This document shows positions 14,735 through 26,985 of a DNA stretch of 64,000 nucleotides, piece after piece (positions within the stretch are counted from its first letter, which is position 1; every line of letters begins with the position of its first letter). Made by a program: the position numbers and the translations under genes. This DNA is from Nectonema munidae (taxonomy: Eukaryota > Nematomorpha > Nectonematoida > Nectonematidae). The notes below the pieces were generated by a model. That model had not been told where the DNA came from. It searched no databases and saw only the letters and a program-made list of their open reading frames with translations. The stretch lies in assembly GCA_030549495.1 (NCBI GenBank), contig JAUIRK010000774.1:82110-146109 (forward strand), read 5' to 3'.

Positions 14735-14913
14735 TTTTTACCAGCTGTTCTTATGAGCCTTTTTCAACCATCATATACATACTTTACCTTTTTTTTTAAT
14801 TACAAATTTCACAAATTCAATGTTTCATAATTTCATTTACTTTTTAATTCATTTTTGACTCTGTTATATCTCTGTGGTGTATGTATGAAATAAATTTTTC
14901 TTCGTCTTCTTCT
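14735..14913 (+). mobile_element. 5'-truncated LINE 3' end with 15-bp target duplication
   Basis: A 179-bp insertion ending in AAATAAATTTTTC and a TTC microsatellite tail. It is flanked by the identical 15-mer TCAAAGGGGTTAAAT at 14720-14734 and 14914-14928. Long duplications and a polyadenylation-signal-like end before a simple repeat fit target-primed reverse transcription. The tail type matches that of the LINE ending at 56447. Confidence 0.8.
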
Positions 14914-14928
14914 TCAAAGGGGTTAAAT

Positions 14929-16195
14929 GTTAGTTTTTTATAGGTAACACTTGAGTTTTCCCAACATAAAATGTCTCTGCTAGGAGCAATGCGTTTTACG
15001 TTAGGGCAAATGGGGGGAAGTTGTCTAACGCTCAGTTACTGTAAGAAAAGAAATAGTCCGTCTTAACCACAATTCTTAGTGCTCATGATACTTAGACGTT
15101 GTTTTGTAACAAGATGGTCTTCTAAGCGGGTATATAAAATATGAATAAACAGTTGAGCATTTCGTTTTATATTTGTAGAAGTATACTATTGAAAAAAAAA
15201 CATTCAGATTTACAAATGTTATAAAATGGAAAATGCATTCAACTAAGCGTGTAAACAATTTTAAATTAATTGAATGAATAACTAAAAGTACAGTAAGTAA
15301 TTAACCACCAACTAAAACAAACAATAAGATAGACAACGAAAAAATAATTAACTTCTTTGTTTTTATAGATCAGTAAACTGAATGAGCTAAATAAAAATTT
15401 AAAATCTCTTTCAAGGTATCAGAAACCTCGCATGAATCCAATATTCCACATGTTCGAAGTGAAATTGATTTATCACCAATCTTAAAAAACAATAGCAAAA
15501 TTGCATAGGTAGAAAGAGACTAAGAATATCAGTTATGAACTCCTTTTTAGTTTTCAGAAAAATTATTTTTTTTGTTTAGGAGATATCTAATTAATTAAAT
15601 ACTCTCCTTTTCAAGAAAAATAATTCCTTAACATCGAGAACATAAATCTAGAGGTTCTAGCACGTTCCAAGCAAAGCCATTCTTAAGATATAAATATCTC
15701 TCCATTTTTTGGAATCGGCAACTTTGGACTTTTTTAAAATTAACACTGTGAATAGGTTAATTGTTCAAATTAGTTTCATTAATTTACTCCTAAGCTTGAA
15801 TGAACAAATTTTCATGTCACTAAAATTTAAATAATTCAAAAAGAAAAAATTCAAAAACCCCACATTCCTTAGAATTTTTATACAAAAAGCATTGAATGCT
15901 TATTTTCTTTTATCTATTTAAAATGTGTTTGGTTGAGATCTCTTGGTTGAAACATCTGATCACCAAATTGGGAGCTAGATGTTCCAATTTACTAAAACGA
16001 TACGATATATAGTAGAAAAGTCAATCCATTAAGAGTTTTACATATGCATACGTTTATATTTTTAAGCCATAAGGTAATATTACTTGTATTTGTTTTATAT
16101 TATTATGAATTTTAATCAAGACTTTCACTCTTAAATAGTATTGGTTATAACTTCTTATAGTTATAATAAAAAAAATTGAAAAAATGATGGCCCCC
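14929..16195. other. Intronic, no feature seen
   Basis: AT-rich, nothing supported. Confidence 0.4.
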
Positions 16196-16286
16196 TTTTT
16201 AAATAAACTGGCTCCCAACCCTTCACACTACAGACTAAAATATTGTAGAATTTGGGCTGTTCTTTCAACTTCAACACATCGTTATT

Positions 16287-16660
16287 TTAGTGTATGTATA
16301 AAACAATGCGACCATTGTTTATAACCAAAGCGTATTGGTTTCCTCGGAAAAATTGTTTTGTCGAGTGACCGCCAAAATAGTCAGTCATTGTTTCATCAAT
16401 GCAATGAAACTGAGATGAAGGTGCCCACTTCAAAAAATTTGAATTCAGCCTTTCTATCAAGGGACGCACTTTGCCAAATTTATCTTTTTCAAGAAGAGAT
16501 GTGTTATCTTTTGATCTCTTCAAAACGCTTACGCCGCATCGATGAAGAAATCAAAGAGTTGTTCTCTAAAGGTGGTTCAATGAAAACCCTAAAATTACTT
16601 GTTTCTTCTTCATCAAATCATATATCAACATTTATTAGAATATGAATGAGTAAATATCAA
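16287..16660 (-). pseudogene. piggyBac-family transposase fragment (second lineage)
   Basis: The minus-strand frame reads KVRPLIERLNSNFLKWAP, then IDETMTDYFGGHSTKQFFRG. The pattern 'RP....LN..F.......CIDE.M..YFGRHS.KQFIRGKP' belongs to piggyBac-type (PGBD-like) transposases, with the IDE Asp as a catalytic residue. Just upstream in another frame SSMRRKRFEEIKR matches the preceding 'MRR.RF.EIKRFLH' block, so one frame change separates them. The sequence differs from the 10590 fragment (IDEQL form), so two lineages are present. Confidence 0.75.
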
Positions 16661-17264
16661 AGCTCTGAGGGGAAGTAAATTTTAGTTCGGGCCAGGAGAA
16701 AGTCTTGCCAGGGCGGATTTGTCTAGGATTGAGAAAAAGTTTTTCCATACAGTTTAAGATAAAATTCTTATAAAGTGTACTTCATTATGGAATAATATAG
16801 TGTTTATAATAAAATGAATAGACCAAGTTTTAAAAAATAAAATGACCAAGTTTTTCAAATGATTTGCTTTTTTGACCGATAGGTATTAATTCTTCATATT
16901 TATCGAAGTTCGTACATCTCTTTTTTACTGTTTACGATATTTGAATCAAAACTAATAGATCTTTCCGACTGAGAATTGCTGGACGGTATCATCAAGTTAA
17001 AATATCTTCTCGTTAGTAATATTAGATGAGCCAATCTGCATGTAAACAATAAACTTCCTTTTTCATTATTTTTTTAGGATCTTTACAACTTTAAAAAGTT
17101 ATAATATAAAATTTATTAAAAAGAAAATTTCGAAAGAGTTAAAAATGTACGCATTTAACTTAAAAATTAAGTTAAATTGTATTCAACAATTACAATTAAT
17201 CAATGTAACAAGCCTAATGTGTACTGTATAATTAATAAAAAGTAAAATTGATTCAAGAGGGTTG
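16661..17264. other. Intronic, no feature seen
   Basis: AT-rich. A CAGGGCGGATTTGTCTAGG string near 16711 may be a lone hAT terminus. Confidence 0.3.
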
Positions 17265-17350
17265 TTTTTTCGCGGGGAACGAGGATTAACTCTCCCCTCG
17301 GGAATGGACAGGTTTGGGGTCCCCTCAGAGCCTGCCCTCGATAACTCGTT
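17265..17350. repeat. Short GC-rich island of unknown origin
   Basis: About 80 bases of markedly high GC in AT-rich DNA, beginning TTCGCGGGGAACGAGG and ending CCCTCGATAACTCG. The two ends partly mirror each other (CGAGGATTAAC and GATAACTCG), suggesting the remains of a terminal-repeat element. Confidence 0.35.
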
Positions 17351-20300
17351 TTAACAAAGTGTTCGAAAGTCGATTTAGTATATTACGAAACTTTTATACT
17401 ATCAAGAGATAAAGCAAAAATAAATAATACGTTTTCAATCACCAACTAAACTGTAAAGTGCATGTATGTTTTACTGAAACGTTAAATGAAGCAATATGTT
17501 TATTCAGACAGTACACGATATTAACAACTTACAATTTACTCTTTGGAATAGAAGCTATATGATTTAGAAACTAAGATTATGAAAGTATTAAAAATATAAA
17601 GCAAATAAGCAGAAAAATCAAATATGTAGTCATTACGTGTGTTGAATTTGATTAAGTGTCAAAATCCGGTTAAGAACTTAACTAGTTTGGGCTCTACTTT
17701 TTTGGTCTACCTAATTGTTCTAATACTACAGTGTTCAAAAACGAGATACTACTGTATATAAATATACAACATATATTCCGTATCAAATATTAAAACAACT
17801 TATCTAGCAACAATCATTCAATAGGTTTTTGTTTTTGGCGGGTAATAAAAATAGCAAAAAGAACATTATTAGACAAAAGACATTATAATCGTTTCAAAAA
17901 ATGGATTTATTTTCAAAAATAAATAAGAATATTTAAATCTTGATTAAAGATTAATAAAATTTTAAGCATTTTCTGCTTCAAACAAAAAAATTTCAGCAAT
18001 GGAAACATAGTTTAAGAAATAACACATTTTTGCATGTATCTTAATTTTTTCAAGAAATTTCAATAACCAGAAAAGATCAAATAAGAGTAAAAAAACTAGC
18101 ATAATATCAATAGAAAGTTTTTCGAGAAATACTCTCACATAGATATTATTCATCTAAAATGTTATTTGAGTTGTAAATTGCATAAAATTGTAATTCAAAA
18201 AGTTAATACTATTTTAAAAACACATATTTACCTTACCATTATTCAGCAAAAATAAAAGGATAAAATAAAACGGAAGAAAAGGGTAGACTAATATCTCTGG
18301 AAAAATAGCAAAAAATACACACGAACAAAAGAATCTAAAGCATGCAAAAAATGAAACGTAAGTAAGCAAAATTCCTTCTACACTAGCAATACGCAAAAAA
18401 ATAGGGATAAGCGTGATGGATGTATCAATTTGTATTGATTGTCTGAAATGATATGCATGCTAAAAATGCTGAAGTACAGATGTTTTTTTTTTTGTATCGA
18501 TTAACGTTCAGCGATTCATATATGATAGATACATCAAATGCTGTCAAGTCTCTGCAACTCCTTGTGCCATGTTTTCCAATATTCCAATGTACACAGGCTC
18601 AATGGAGTGTTTTCAGTCACCAAGTTGAAATAAAACTTGCTAGTATCTTTTTTTGAGTGAAAAACTGAGCCTCAATATAATAAATAAAAGTAGTATAGAT
18701 ATTAAAACTACTCTATGATAAAAATTTCATTTTTCCTGTAAAAATATTTAAAAATGTGGAAAAAAAACTTTTCGATTATGCTAAGATAACTTTTGGTATC
18801 ACATTGGTAAACTTAGATTTTTTTCATGTTAACCCTCCCATCAAATTTTTAGGATATTATTTGTGATTCGATCAGAGATACTAATGTAGCCATGAATTTA
18901 AACAAGGGTCCATAAATTTTTGAGGAGCATGGGAGGGGGTGGGGCAAATATTTTATATCACAAGATATATTTTCTCGAAAGCCAGAAAGTATTTCCTATA
19001 ATTGTGTATGCTTTTTAGTTATTCCACGAATTTTGCAATTATTTAGCAGTTGGAGGCTTCATTTATTTGTATTGAACTTTATATAATTTTATTGTTTCTT
19101 TATGTAAAGTTCGCCAATACAAACATTTTTATAGCGGTCACTGTAATTCATTTCAGAGTTCTGGTAGTAATAAAATTTTAAAAAAGATTAAGAACAATAA
19201 GCTTAAAATGGCAGCTAGGCTTCAGCAAATCAAAGGAGCAAAAATTTTCTACGTTACTACGATACCATGTCTTTTTGGAGTCAAAGATAGAAAACTTTTA
19301 AATAATTTTTAAACGCAATTCAAAAAAAGAGCACACAAATTATATATACAGTTCATCATTGGCTTACGAAAGTACAGAAGTATTAGTGTATAATAATTTA
19401 GACTAATTTTGTAGTGGCGAGATGATGTCAAATAAAAAATGTTATTTGATGTTTGTTATGATTCTCTTTATTTGTGCGAAACTTTCTTTGCACTCACTGG
19501 TACGCCGTACACAACATACAAGCATTAAATCTGATCCATAAAAGTTTGTGCAGTGATTATTCGTTGACGGCATTTTAAAAGATACAACATATACTACACA
19601 TGTGTCCTGTAAAAAGTTATGATCGATCGTCAGCAATATGAAAAGTGTGGTACTTTCTTCGTCATAAACGACACCGTCATGATATAAATAAATGATCATC
19701 AACATTTCCTCACTTCATCTTTCGCAAGTTGTATTCTTCAGAGGATTGAACGACAATAAAAAACATCTGTCTGTCACCAAGCGCTTTTTAAGTAAATTGA
19801 ACGTATAGAAATGGAGATCAAACTAAATCCCTATTTTAACTAAACTTCCAACGTTTCCTCTTTTTATTCAAACTTAAAGACTTCAACACTAAACTAAGAG
19901 AATCAAGCTAGCCGTCAATTTTATATTATGTGCTATAAAAAACATTTCTCATGAAGAAAGTCCAAGCCAGAATTGTTATTTTGAAGAAAGTGCACTCTTG
20001 TGAGTTTGTGATGGACTTTTTTCATGAGATACCAAAAATTTTTCTCACTCCTCTTGAAAATTATTTGGGCTAGCCTGCGTAACCGAGGATTGTTCATGCA
20101 GTACAAGGGCTACACTTAGGTTTTAAGTAGGAATCATCCAGAAAGATCCGGGTGGGACCACGTTATCAGTAAAATGGGTGCGAACGTTACAAACAATTCT
20201 TAACTGGGCAACTAATATCAATATCAGCATGAGTGTCTAAGTGCCTGGATTCGATATTACAATGTCGAGTGTTTATTGCTTACAGTTAAAAAAATATGTG

Positions 20301-20423
20301 AAATGAAAAAACCCTAAGATCTATCTATAAAGAAAAATACCCAATACTCTATCTTATCAAAAGACTAAACGTTGGAGATAAAAAAATGCCAAAAATTCGT
20401 TAATTAGATCATTTAATTAGTTG
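17351..20423. other. Intronic, no feature recognised
   Basis: AT-rich. A slightly GC-richer stretch at about 20070-20200 has no open frame. The short open frames have no motif. Confidence 0.4.
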
Positions 20424-21244
20424 CAGGACTGTCAAGTTTCAGAAATTGTCATGCGGGTGAAAATTTTTCGTCAAGCCTTTAGAGAAAATTCAAATTTTCG
20501 TTTTTTTCACAAAAAAACAGCCAATAAAAATGCCTTTGAGATGATTAATAGCCAATAGTAGACTTCATATCTATGTACGCAGGCCCCTAGCCAGAAAAAA
20601 TTTCAGTTGGGGGAAGGGGCACTCCATTAGGTTAGAGCGATCAGACCGGTCTGTCCAAAACAGATGCTTAATGTTTTTATCATGGTTAGTCGATGAACCT
20701 TAGCGCAATATTGCTAAAAACAAGTCTCGATATAAGGATAAATGGGAAAGTAAATTAAAAAACAAGATTTATTCCTAAGCATAATTTTGACTGCTAATAT
20801 GTCATATTGATTCGTTATTTGATAGCAGTGCTGAATCAATTAAATATGATATATTTTTTACTTCTGCAAACTCTGAAAGTATAAATTCGCAACAAAACAT
20901 TGAAAAAAATGTACTCTATCTACTATTGAGGAAAAGATAATAATTGAGATAAAAAAAAATAAGCTAATATTAATTTGTAAAGAAAATGTTTTTTAAATTG
21001 TGAAAATTTGGTGTAGTATTTAAAATGAATTAGTTTGGATGCTAAATAATTAAAATGGAGAATTTTTTTATATTTGTAGCGCTTTTTCTTGCAGCGCACT
21101 TTAGTCCGACAAAATAAAAACTAGCTTAAAAAACATAACGAGATTTTAAATTTTTTTGTTTATGGGGGTGATTTTGGTCATGCGGGATTTCAACTCAATT
21201 TGCGGGTGACTCCCCGATCAATGCGGGTGACTTGACAACCCTTG
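20424..21244. mobile_element. Unclassified non-autonomous element with similar inverted ends
   Basis: The left end is CAGGACTGTCAAGTTTC and the right end reverse-complements to CAAGGGTTGTCAAGTCACC. Both ends also carry GCGGGTGA words facing each other. No clean target duplication was found. The inside is AT-rich and non-coding. A hAT-like affinity is possible. Confidence 0.5.
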
Positions 21245-21547
21245 ATGGAAAGTTAATTAGTAAATTATCTGGGTTCTTTTCGTTTATACGGCCACATCAA
21301 GTAATCACCATTTCGTCTGCCTTTTATAGTTATTTATTTAATACTAACTGGCTGCAAAAGTAAGCACTGAAGAAAGCTCTATTTGTTACTTACAAGATAA
21401 GGGAGTGTTGCATCAGGAGAGACTGTGAGCAAATCGGCATTTAATGAAGCATGATTTATCACGGTGGAGATGCAATAAAAGTTTGTGCAGAACTAAGTTG
21501 GGACTAAGACGCGATACGCGGTTAGAAGGTACTCGTTTAACTTTTAA

Positions 21548-21676
21548 CCCGTTAACGCCCAATGTCGACTATAGTCGACTTTACAAAAATAAAATCGTCT
21601 GCGTTTATCAATGCTCTTTAATACAAATCTTCTGCTTTACATTAGATATCGTCTGATTATTCTGGTCGTTAACGGG
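21548..21676. mobile_element. piggyBac-type MITE, family A (inside Merlin)
   Basis: 129 bp, ends CCCGTTAACGCCC and TGGTCGTTAACGGG, flanked by TTAA on both sides (21544-21547, 21677-21680). CCC/GGG ends next to TTAA are the piggyBac hallmark. Its position inside the Merlin element shows it inserted later. Confidence 0.85.
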
Positions 21677-21709
21677 TTAAAACGATTGTTTATTTTATTC
21701 ATGCACGGT

Positions 21710-22304
21710 GTCATTAACTTGGCACAACAAATTTTTGTGAAAAACACCTTAAAATGTCCAATACAGCGTACACTGATTGGAAAAATTATCCGTGAAGTGT
21801 GTGCGGATTCACTGCTCCGAAATCCTGTGCAAATTGGAGGTTGAAATCGACGAGTTTTGCTTCTCGAGAAGAAAGTACAATGTGGGCTGAGTTTATCCCC
21901 AGCAATGGGTATTTAGTGGGATATGCCGAGAAACGGGTACATGCTTCATGTACGCTGTTCCCGATAGATCCGCTGAGACTCTTCTGAGAGTGTATTTTGC
22001 CGGGAACGACAATTATTTCCGATAAATGGCGGGCATTACATCACTAAAAGGCATGGCGTACAAGCATCTAACTGTCGACCATTCAAAATATTTTAAAGAC
22101 CCTGAAACTGGAGAACATACTAACTCTATAGAATCGTTGTGGGCTTTCGCAAAATTGCGGAATAAAAAAGAATGCGGTAATGGGCGATCACTAATCGATT
22201 CATATATGTGCGAATTTCTTTGGCGCAAAAGTAACAAAGTATTAGTACAAAGATTCAGAAGGAAAAATTTATTCACATATTGCCAATTTTATTCCTTTGC
22301 TTAA
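21710..22304 (+). pseudogene. Merlin (IS1016/ISXO2-like) DDE transposase, frameshifted
   Basis: Readable blocks: REVCADSLLRNPVQIGG (about 21795-21843), FSRRKYNVG and VYPQQWVFSGICRETGTCF (about 21858-21950), YAVPDRSAETLL (about 21951-21986), ISDKWRA (about 22015, second Asp), then an open block from 22026 with HLTVDHSKYFKDPETGEH, TNSIESLWA (catalytic Glu) and NKKECG. These are the ISXO2-like motifs of Merlin transposases. At least two frame changes and one stop separate the blocks, so it cannot make a full protein, but the DDE residues are largely recognisable. Confidence 0.8.
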
Positions 22305-22474
22305 ATAAAACTATTCTTAATATCCATTAGTTATTAATTTTTTTTTATTTCCGTGCAACAAAATGTGGGTAAACGCAGAGAATTTTCCTTAGAATTTGGC
22401 AGACAGGAGATAACTATAAAAGGCAGACGAAATGGTGATTGATTACTTGATGTGGCGGTTTAAACGAAAAGACC

Positions 22475-25400
22475 ATATTATTTGTTAGACATTAAATTCT
22501 ACTATTCGGGCATTAACAAAAAATTTTAAATAAATTTGAATTTATCTACAATTTTCAATATTCAGTCAAAGTAGCGGCATTCTGTTCATGGGCATTTTTA
22601 CTTAGTACCCACAATTCACATACAGTACAAGCTGTTTAGTACTAAAAATGAGGAATTATGCAATTGGTTATAATGGTTGTTTCTTTTTTTAGATTTTTAG
22701 GTTTACATTATAAAAAGGCTTAAATCCTGTTAATAGTGATCTATTTTTGATGGGGAACATCTCTCCACTTCTATTTTCTCAAAATATTCAATATGTTTTT
22801 ACAAAATTTATGAGTGGACCGACCCACTTAATTGCAAATATCTAGTAGCTTGAAGAATCCATTTCCTATGCATGCTAGAATATATTGAGAGAACAAAATT
22901 TTACCATTTATGCTTCAAAAAAGAAATTCGCGAATAAACGTTTATAAAATTTTAAATGTTTAGCCTTAAAATTTTTAGTTTTTCACTTGTTGAGCACTTA
23001 GTATCAAAATTGCAGTGATTTTTAATTTTATACATCATTAAATGATATAAAAAATTTGATACAAAAAAATTTGAAACTCTAAAAATTAAGTTTGTGGAGT
23101 TTAAACTTGCAAAATCAAATTCCTACAGAAAATTTCTTACTTTACACTATTTTAATCTTAGCTTATAAGTTAAAGATTCATAACTACGATTTTCTATTTA
23201 CAAAAGTGTAGCTGCTTGTCTATGGTCAATTTTTTTTCTAAAAATTCATTAAAAGACTAATCCACCTACTAGTTAAATGGAAAGCAGTAGTTCTTCCCTG
23301 TAGTCAGGAAACATAACTCCTTCTCAAATTAAAGAGGCACCAAGTGTTACATTTTTCTCATGATCACACGATATATCGTTTAAAGTGCTCCCACGTCCCT
23401 TTATTAACTTTATTACTTCTGGTTTGTTTTGTAAGACTTTCAGTTTGATGTTTTTTCTTTTTTTATATTTTTCACAATGAGATTTAATATCCTTTTTTTC
23501 TAAAATCAGAATGGTCAAATTAGTGGTAAAAAAACTATTGTAAATTCGGATTTTAAAGAATTTGATTGTCAATTTTCAACCAAGTAGTCATTTTATTCGA
23601 TAAAATTAAAAATGTTATGCAATTGAAGCTCTAAAGAAATTTAGATTTTCAAAAGTCTATTTTAATATAGAAGGTAAGATATATATTATCCAGGGATAAA
23701 AACGTCCCCTCCCTGATTTTTTCCATTAAAATTTTTCAAAGATTTTTAAACACTTGATCATTATTATAAATTTTTGCAAGTAAAAAAGTTTTCAAAACAT
23801 TATTTTTCCTTTAAAAAAATAGAGCCCACATAAAATGAAGTAATTGAAATAGAAAATTTTCTGTTGTCTAAATGGATAAATGTAGCTTAAATTCTCGATT
23901 TTTAACCTTTCAAATCCAATGCTAATAGTTTGCTAGAAGAGGCGGAAAGTGTGTTATACCATTGAAAACACTAACGACACCTTGTCAACACTGCCGAAAT
24001 TTTTCGTCTAGGAATTACCAAAAATTCACAAGTATAACACGCCTTGAAATTATAAGAGGAATGTATCTTTTGAAGCAAAGAATAAGGCAAAAAAGGAATT
24101 ATACGAAAAACAATTCAATGCATACATAAAGGTGTTACACAGAAGTATATAATAGATATTTTAGTTACATCACTGAAAAATGTGATATATAGAAACGGTG
24201 CTAAGAAAATTACCATAATCAGATAACTGCAATGGAGAAAATTGCCAGGCCGAAAATTGGCATTGTAAGTCGTTGATCGATTTGAAAATTTTTATATTTT
24301 ATGGTCTTGATTATAGGACATGTGATGATTTTACAATTCATTTTCTACGAAAAAAGTGACTTATAGATTATTACATATTTTTGATTTATTGTGATAAAGA
24401 AAATAGCAAGAACAAGCGAAAAATTTTATTTGATTAAAGGATTTGGATTCGAAATAACTAGAATAATGTAAGACACTTATGATTGACACTTTTTCAGATG
24501 AACTGTTTTATGATGTGACTCAGTGCGTTGACATCCATAACACACGCCAAGCGTATTATATCATTAGTGGTGATGGATTATGATGACAAGAATAAGTACG
24601 TATGCGCATGCTTGCATATATATTGCATAATTTATCTACTGAAATCCATATAGTTTAAATCCTTTTCCTCTATAGACAGGAGAGCTTCTTTGCTTAGAAA
24701 GTAGTTTTGGTTTCCTAAATTCATCTACTACGCCATGATGACAGCACATACGGTGAAAAATAGCAGAGTAATTGGTACAAGACGCAGTACAGCTAATAGA
24801 CGTGTAAGTTTGCATAAGAGAAATACTAGTACATATGATGAGGTGGTATATAAGAAGTGTAAGAGAGAGTTACTTCCTTCTTCCTAGTAGGCGGTGCAGC
24901 AAGGATGTGATGAGTTTGTAGATATGGGCAAAATGATGATGATGAGTCGCTGCTAGCGAAAGTGAGATTATGCATAGATGGAGGCAGGGAGAGAAATAAC
25001 AGATAAACATGATTTAATCTAGGTTAGTGTGTCAATACGAAAGTTTGATGCAATTTCAAATATTCTCTGCGTTTTTATTACTCGCTAACGCTGTTTATGA
25101 AAAATACACAATGATATATTATATGTATGTACAAAAGTTCTCTATATATCGCCATTACAAACATATACGAGCGTCATAAAATTCGGGCTTATTCATTAGC
25201 GTCATCCTTTGTAAAATCTCTATCTCCTCTACACATGAAAAAGAGGGAGAAAATCATATCAGCGGCTGATGATGATGACAAGGAAACAAAGATAAAAAGA
25301 TATTTAAACAAATGTTTTTGTGAAAGAGATAGCAGTAGTTCTTACCTTAAAAGCATAAATGCAAGGTGTGTAGGAAAATATTCAGACATGTCTAAGAAAA

Positions 25401-25778
25401 ATGGCACACAAACACTCAAAAACTTTTTTTATTTTTATTTATTTTCACCCTCCCTCCCAGATTCATTCTCCTGGTGTAAATTTGAATTTTTCGTTTTTTT
25501 ATAAATGTGTTTTTCGTTGAGAAAGAAAGGAAATAATTTTATATTGAAGATACCAAATCAAAAATAACAATTATTAGCAGATTTCAACAAAGTGTAGTGA
25601 ATTTATGGATATTTATTAAGATAACAACTGCTAGCCGTTGTATAAAATGCTGTAAATCAAGAAATTTTGGCGGAAGTTAAATTTTCACGATTTGCGAGTT
25701 TAAAAAAGTTTGCGGAGTGATTTTTCGCGAGTAATCATATATTTTTTATAAAATTTTATCAAAAAGGTTTCAGATTAA
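22475..25778. other. Intronic, no feature recognised
   Basis: AT-rich. It contains an open frame of 125 codons (25127-25504, +) of low complexity with no domain. I do not call it a gene. Confidence 0.4.
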
Positions 25779-25893
25779 CTGGTTATCGACCACAGTCGAC
25801 TTTACAAAAATGTGGACCGTGTGCGTTTATTAATGCTTTCAAATACAAATCTTCTGCTTTGCATTAGATATCGTCTGATTATTCTGGTTATTG
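25779..25893. mobile_element. piggyBac-type MITE, family A, decayed copy
   Basis: Shares TACAAATCTTCTGCTTT and AGATATCGTCTGATTATT with the 21548 copy. TTAA precedes it at 25775-25778, but the right end is degraded. Confidence 0.7.
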
Positions 25894-25951
25894 ATATTTT
25901 CGCAAAATATCAGCTTTTTGCGAAAAAAAGAATATCTCAAAAATTTCATAG

Positions 25952-26125
25952 CAGCGTTTTTCAAACTGTGTGTTCACTCCCGACCCTTCAGTGGGTCGCG
26001 TGAAAAAATAAAACCGGTCGTGACAAATAAATGAACCTAGTGAACAGAGTTTGTCTTATTACACCTAAGTCTCGATGCAAACGGTGGTTCTTGCTATGGG
26101 TCGCAGTTAAGTTTGAAAAACGATG
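25952..26125. mobile_element. Small hAT-like MITE
   Basis: The left end is CAGCGTTTTTCAAAC and the right end reverse-complements to CATCGTTTTTCAAAC. GTGGGTCGC and its complement-like GCGACCC words sit inside. No matching 8-bp flanks were found, so it is probably old. Confidence 0.6.
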
Positions 26126-26739
26126 AATTAAAGTAACACTAGAATTAAGTTACAAAAATGAAAAAAAGAACAGGTTAAAATTATAAAATGTAAGTAATTA
26201 TATATAAAATTTACTATACAAATATTAACATAACACCATATTGTATTGTATATTGAAATATAGCCTAGCTAACCCTAGCTTGTGAAGAAACAAAGTTGTA
26301 AGACGAATATTATTATTACAGCCAGACTTCGTTTATCCGACACCATAACTTTCACGCATATTCTTGTCGGATTAACAAAATTTTATCAATAACTCAGACT
26401 AAATATTAAATGATTTTTAAACCAAATTTTAATTAAAATTTTGACTAGTTTTTCCAAGTGAGTATGTTTATATTTTTTATATCTTTAGATGTACATATTT
26501 ATATGAAAAAAATAATGTTAAATAAATTATGTTTTTTATTTAAAAATATTTTAAGTTTACAAATTTAGTTTCTTATCAATGTTCCAATATTGGAACGTTT
26601 GCCATTCAAACAATAAAATTTATTTTTTTCTTTTAGTTTTATATACTATTTTTGTCTGATTTAAAATGTTTAACTCTTGAAGAAGCTAAAGATTTTGCTT
26701 TGGGATTAGGTGTTTTTAATTAAAAAAAAAAAAAATTAT
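26126..26739. other. Intronic, no feature seen
   Basis: AT-rich. TGTTCCAATATTGGAACG near 26580 recalls the palindrome inside the family B MITEs. Confidence 0.3.
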
Positions 26740-26985
26740 CATTTTTCCCCAAGGAAAAATAATTTTTCTTTTAAATAAAAAAGATAATTTTTAGTTGAAG
26801 GTGTAGGTTTTAAAAAAATTTTGGGGAAAAAAAAAGTTTTTTTTATTTATTAAAGATTTTTTTAAATAAAAAAAATTTTAAAAAATAAAAAAAGAAAAAT
26901 ATTTTTTGAAAAAAAAAAAATAATTATAAATAAATAAAATTATTAAGAAAATGTTTTTAAAATTTAAATAAAAAAAAAAAGGGTA
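26740..26985. repeat. Very AT-rich low-complexity tract
   Basis: Long A and T runs over about 250 bases. Partial hairpins are formed by TTTTCCCCAAGG and TTTTGGGG. It is probably the degraded edge of the adjacent piggyBac relic. Confidence 0.7.

Larger units (their letters stand above)
21271..22474 (+). mobile_element. Merlin-family DNA transposon, broken
   Basis: Terminal inverted repeats of about 65 bp: left GGGTTCTTTTCGTTTATA, right reverse complement GGTCTTTTCGTTTAAAC. Both share CCACATCAAGTAATCA and CACCATTTCGTCTGCC. The flanks AAATTATCT and ATATTATTT look like a worn 9-bp duplication. Inside are transposase pieces, detailed separately. A piggyBac-type MITE sits inside the left half. Length about 1.2 kb including the MITE. 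Confidence 0.85.

Noticed and set aside
16358-16645. 95-codon plus-strand open frame
   Set aside because: Antisense of the piggyBac fragment.
25127-25504. 125-codon plus-strand open frame as a host gene
   Set aside because: Low-complexity, no domain, no splice or regulatory context; a frame this long can occur by chance in 64 kb.
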